DNA of 8,832 nt from contig JABSPP010000051.1 of NCBI GenBank assembly GCA_013214275.1, positions 1 through 8,832 on the forward strand, in the 5' to 3' direction. Origin of the DNA: Flavobacteriaceae bacterium (GTDB taxonomy: Bacteria > Bacteroidota > Bacteroidia > Flavobacteriales > Flavobacteriaceae). The notes below the pieces were generated by a model. The model was not told the origin of the DNA. It saw only the letters and a program-made list of their open reading frames with translations, and made no database searches. A program made the translations under genes and the position numbers. Of the stretch, positions 5,910 through 8,832 are shown in pieces (the first letter of the stretch is position 1; each line of letters opens with the position of its first letter).

Positions 5910-7934
5910 CTAGATTTTTCCGTGATACTTTCTAATAAACCATTCTGCTGATAGGAGTCCAACCACAAGAAATAAGATCCAAAGCCAATCGATGATGGGT
6001 GTTTTTTTGAGTCGCTCTTTCTGAATGGAGGTATATTGAGGGTCTTTGATGATGGTTTTGATAAAGGTTTCTTTTTCGTTAGCTAAAAATAATGTTCCTC
6101 CTGTTTTTTGAGTCAAACGTTGTAATTTAGTAGCATTGGCATTGGTAAACTGTTCTTCTACATTGAATTGGCTGATCCTAAAACGTCCTTTTTTGACTAT
6201 ATTTTCTCCTTCTACACGAGCTATAAACGAATATTTCCCAGGATCTAGTGCTGATATTTCTAATTGATATGAGTTGCGATTTAAAGAGAACGGAAAAGAA
6301 GAGGTTTCTCCGGTTATTTCATTTTTTAAGTCAAAGAGTATTGTGGCTCTTGGGTCAAAGGTGTAATTCTCATCTACGTAAAAAGCCCCAACTGTAATGA
6401 TGGAATTTGCATTGTAGAGCGTCTCAATGTCTATGTCTAGGCGCTCTCGAACTTTTTTTGAAGAGGCATACTGAACGATTTTTCCAAAAAATTCATCAAA
6501 ATCGTTGAAACTGCGACTATTCTGATAGCTAGTGGATCGCCATTTCCAGATGCCCTCTCCTAGTAAAAATACTCTTTTATGGTTGTTTACATCTGCTGTA
6601 GCCAAAAGTGGCGCATTTGTAGAAAAACCGTTGATATTTTGTGTGAGTAAACTTTGATATGGTACAGTGATTTGTAGTTGACCAAACCTATCTTTTAATG
6701 GTGGAAAGGTTGAAAAATTGATATCTTTTTGTGCAAAAACTAAGTACCCTGTATTAAAATTAGCTGCATAGTTTTCTGACTGATTGATGCTATTTTTTTG
6801 CACTCCAAAGTCGTTAGTATTGATGAAATTCCAATCAGTTTGAGAACCTGTGATTAAAAAATAGTTGATTTTCTCTTTGTTAATTTCATGAAAATAATCC
6901 TTAAACTTAAGGTTTGGCTGATATAGTATAATTAATTGATAATCTTTTATTTGAATTTTACTATCAATTAATCTTATAGTGACTTTTTGCTGTTGATCAC
7001 GTTCTATTGACTTCTTTAAGACACCCAAATCTGGATGGTTAATAGCGCTTAAAATAAGGATTTGTCGCTGCTTGTTTATGACCTCTACTGAGAAGCTTTT
7101 TGTGTTATTAACGGTATTTTTTTCACGCGCTAAATCATCGACTTTAGCAGTGTAAAATTGAACTCCTTCTTTCTCAGATGTTAGATTGACTTCTACAGTT
7201 TCTGTAGTCTTATTAGAGTTAAATTTTAATAATTTACGATAGACAGTTTTCCCATTTTTTTCTATAGTAAAATTGGCATTTACTTTTTTATTTCCATCGT
7301 AAAACACCATGGTCTCCACAGGAAATTGATTGTTTAAAAAGCTATAGCGATTTACATTGAGTCTTGCAATCCTTAGATCTTCATAAGAGGAGGTATCTCC
7401 AACAACCAAGGGATATACCGGATTTTGAATATTGAGATAGGTGTAATCATTTCCCAGCGTTTGGTTTCCGTCTGTTACAAGAACGATGGGATTATTCTTT
7501 TCTTTATTTAGTTCGTTGATGTGGCGTAATGCCTGGGCTATATCTGTTTGCTTTTCTGTAAAATCTACATTTGCATTCAACTGAATATCCGTACCAAAGG
7601 TGTAATAGTTGATGGTAAACTTTTTATTGAGAGCTGAATTTGTTCTTAAATCATTTATAAGAGATTGCACCAGAGAATCTTGTTTGAAATAGGCTACTGA
7701 CTCTGAGTTGTCTAGTACGATAGATAGTACTGGCTTTTGGACAGTATAGCGCTTGCTTTTGATGGTGGGGTTGATAAACAGTAGCAATAAAAGAAAGAGT
7801 GATAGACTTCTTAAAATAAATAGATAGATGGTTACTTTTCTTATGCTCTTTGCTTTGAAATAGTATTGAAAGTAAGCTATGGCAAGGCTTGTGATAAATG
7901 CAAGGACTATGAGAACTACGGTAGTTGTTTTCAA
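5910..7934 (-). CDS. Membrane-anchored von Willebrand factor A (VWA) domain protein
   Basis: This 674-residue protein has two N-terminal transmembrane helices (about 5-24 and 34-55) and one near the C-terminus (about 648-667, WLWILFLVVGLLSAEWFI), so most of it probably faces the periplasm. The VWA domain starts near residue 68. Its metal-binding MIDAS site is complete: DNSES (Asp75, Ser77, Ser79), Thr130 in TDIAQAL, and Asp155 in VTDGNQT. Residues about 165-290 look like an immunoglobulin-type beta domain. Residues about 290-480 contain QILILSAINHPDLGVLKKSI and QLIILYQ, which recall the amidotransferase-like fold seen in large Bacteroidota VWA membrane proteins (inference). No catalytic residues are claimed. 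The start is TTG at 7932-7934: an in-frame TAA lies three codons upstream and the first helix begins right after it. The substrate or partner is unknown. The prohibitin gene follows 50 bases downstream, so the two may be co-expressed. Confidence 0.85.
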   Translation of the reverse strand: MKTTTVVLIVLAFITSLAIAYFQYYFKAKSIRKVTIYLFILRSLSLFLLLLLFINPTIKSKRYTVQKPVLSIVLDNSESVAYFKQDSLVQSLINDLRTNSALNKKFTINYYTFGTDIQLNANVDFTEKQTDIAQALRHINELNKEKNNPIVLVTDGNQTLGNDYTYLNIQNPVYPLVVGDTSSYEDLRIARLNVNRYSFLNNQFPVETMVFYDGNKKVNANFTIEKNGKTVYRKLLKFNSNKTTETVEVNLTSEKEGVQFYTAKVDDLAREKNTVNNTKSFSVEVINKQRQILILSAINHPDLGVLKKSIERDQQQKVTIRLIDSKIQIKDYQLIILYQPNLKFKDYFHEINKEKINYFLITGSQTDWNFINTNDFGVQKNSINQSENYAANFNTGYLVFAQKDINFSTFPPLKDRFGQLQITVPYQSLLTQNINGFSTNAPLLATADVNNHKRVFLLGEGIWKWRSTSYQNSRSFNDFDEFFGKIVQYASSKKVRERLDIDIETLYNANSIITVGAFYVDENYTFDPRATILFDLKNEITGETSSFPFSLNRNSYQLEISALDPGKYSFIARVEGENIVKKGRFRISQFNVEEQFTNANATKLQRLTQKTGGTLFLANEKETFIKTIIKDPQYTSIQKERLKKTPIIDWLWILFLVVGLLSAEWFIRKYHGKI

Positions 7935-8281
7935 TCTTTTTTATCTGGTTGATTTGTTTTTATTGAACATCGAAAGATAGTAAGAAGTCTTTGAAAAGAA
8001 AAGTCAGTGTTGAAAAAACGAGGACTCATTTACTTTTTAATTGCAGGGCGATAGCAAAGGATTAAATTCCCCTAGGCTTGCCTTTAAATGATTAAAGTAG
8101 TTTCTTTTGAATACTTCGTGGACTTACACGGGTAGTTGATTGTCACTTCTTAGGTTGCGTTAGGGATAGCAGCGGCATCCTTTTTTGTCCTGTACAGGCA
8201 AAAAAGATACAGCGGATAGCCCGACCCGCAGGGAACGCCCATAAAAATAGAGTATCAGTTTTCTGTGAAGAAATCCCTTAT
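7935..8281. other. Intergenic region between fabG and the VWA gene
   Basis: About 347 bases lie between the fabG stop and the VWA start, both on the minus strand. They hold the second hairpin repeat (8157-8240). No coding frame of note, tRNA or clear terminator is seen. On the minus strand TATCTTTC (about 45 bases before the VWA start) is one mismatch from a -7 element but has no matching -33 TTG, so no promoter is called. The size of the gap suggests that the VWA gene has its own promoter rather than reading through from fabG. Confidence 0.5.
8157..8240 (-). repeat. Dispersed hairpin repeat, copy 2 (inverted)
   Basis: This is the inverted partner of the element at 2230-2314, about 90% identical by eye. 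The stem is CTTTTTTG (8180-8187) with CAAAAAAG (8199-8206), enclosing the perfect palindrome CCTGTACAGG (8189-8198); T8188 is unpaired at the same place as the bulge in copy 1. The ends carry GCGTT/AACGC as a short inverted repeat, and the small end hairpin reads CCC-TGC-GGG on the minus strand. It lies 42 bases beyond the fabG stop, so it could also act on the 3' end of the fabG mRNA (inference). Confidence 0.85.
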
Positions 8282-8832
8282 TTAGGTGAGCATACCACCA
8301 TCTACGCTTAGGGTCTGCCCTGTGATATAGCTACTTAAATCGGAAGCTAAAAATACGCAGGCATTGGCAATATCTTCTGGGGTACCTCCTCTTTTTAAGG
8401 GGATACCGTCTCTCCAACCTTGGACGATAGCCTCGTCTAGCTTGGCAGTCATTTCGGTTTCTATAAACCCCGGCGCAATAACATTGCTTCTAATATTTCT
8501 GGAGCCTAATTCTAGCGCTACAGATTTGGAGAATCCGATGATTCCCGCTTTGGAAGCAGCATAATTTGCCTGCCCTGCATTTCCTTTGAGTCCAACAACA
8601 GAGCTCATATTGATAATTGATCCTGCGCGATGTTTCATCATGGGACGAATGACTGCTTTTGTTAGGTTAAAAACTGATTTTAGATTTACTTTAATTACTT
8701 GATCAAAGTCTTCTTCGGAGATTCTCAAGAGGAGGTTGTCTTTGGTAATTCCTGCATTATTGATGAGTACATCTATACGTCCGAACTCGGTTATTACCTC
8801 TTTAGCTAACTCTTGTGCTTTGTCAAACTCGG
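8282..8832 (-). CDS. fabG: 3-oxoacyl-[ACP] reductase FabG, 5' end missing
   Basis: FabG reduces 3-oxoacyl-ACP to 3-hydroxyacyl-ACP with NADPH in type II fatty acid synthesis. The window holds the last 182 residues; about 65 N-terminal residues, including the TGxxxGIG cofactor loop, lie beyond the edge. Seen in order are LINNAGITKD, VNLKSVF with the catalytic Asn, INMSSVVG with the catalytic Ser, ANYAASK with the catalytic Tyr and Lys, PGFIETEMT, and the C-terminal GQTLSVDGGMLT. The tetrad and the ETEMT and GGM blocks match true FabG closely, more than other short-chain dehydrogenases. The frame continues unbroken upstream from the TTG at 8728 (preceding residues ITKDNLL), so that TTG is internal and not a start. 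It is followed by the hairpin repeat and then, on the same strand, by the VWA gene. Confidence 0.93.
   Translation of the reverse strand, partial: EFDKAQELAKEVITEFGRIDVLINNAGITKDNLLLRISEEDFDQVIKVNLKSVFNLTKAVIRPMMKHRAGSIINMSSVVGLKGNAGQANYAASKAGIIGFSKSVALELGSRNIRSNVIAPGFIETEMTAKLDEAIVQGWRDGIPLKRGGTPEDIANACVFLASDLSSYITGQTLSVDGGMLT

Noticed and set aside
8157..8240. Repeat copy 2 as an ordinary fabG terminator
   Set aside because: The T runs form the stem rather than follow it, and the same element also occurs at 2230-2314 between two gene starts, where a terminator is not expected.
8364..8564. Plus-strand open frame inside fabG
   Set aside because: It is antisense to the catalytic region of FabG, whose Ser, Tyr and Lys are all present.
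8282..8728. FabG as a complete short protein starting at the TTG at 8728
   Set aside because: The same frame continues upstream to the window edge through LINNAGITKD, so the gene is only cut by the window.

Overview
The window looks like chromosomal DNA of a member of the Bacteroidota, most likely family Flavobacteriaceae. The reasons are: AT-rich intergenic DNA, weak or absent Shine-Dalgarno sequences, candidate promoters close to the Bacteroidota consensus (TTG, then TAnnTTTG), a signal peptide ending in the typical LYAQ, and proteins that all read as flavobacterial versions of their families. I cannot name the genus.

Layout. Bases 1-892 (+) hold the end of a Bcr/CflA-type drug efflux transporter, overlapping a TruC-like tRNA pseudouridine synthase that is split by a one-base frameshift near 597. 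Bases 936-2128 (-) hold a zinc-independent NADP-dependent oxidoreductase (curcumin/prostaglandin reductase type) followed 11 bases later by a tiny CPXCG zinc-ribbon protein. Bases 2129-2658 are a divergent intergenic region with one copy of an 85-bp hairpin repeat. Bases 2659-4887 (+) encode a 742-residue exported protein that I do not recognise, with a coiled coil, an acidic linker and a beta-rich C-terminus. A bidirectional terminator at 4960-4992 separates it from the convergent minus-strand genes. These are a prohibitin/SPFH membrane protein (5029-5859), a membrane-anchored VWA protein with an intact MIDAS (5910-7934), a second inverted copy of the hairpin repeat (8157-8240), and fabG (8282 to the window edge, 5' end missing).

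How it fits together. Most genes are housekeeping or widely conserved: FabG in fatty acid synthesis, TruC in tRNA modification, and the SPFH and VWA proteins at the inner membrane. The SPFH and VWA genes lie head to tail and may act together, but that is inference. The accessory part is the orphan exported protein, which is visibly AT-richer than its neighbours and lies, together with the SPFH/VWA pair, between the two inverted repeat copies. No defence system, CRISPR array, transposase, tRNA or rRNA was found. The items most worth a second look are the orphan exported protein, the repeat pair and the truC frameshift.
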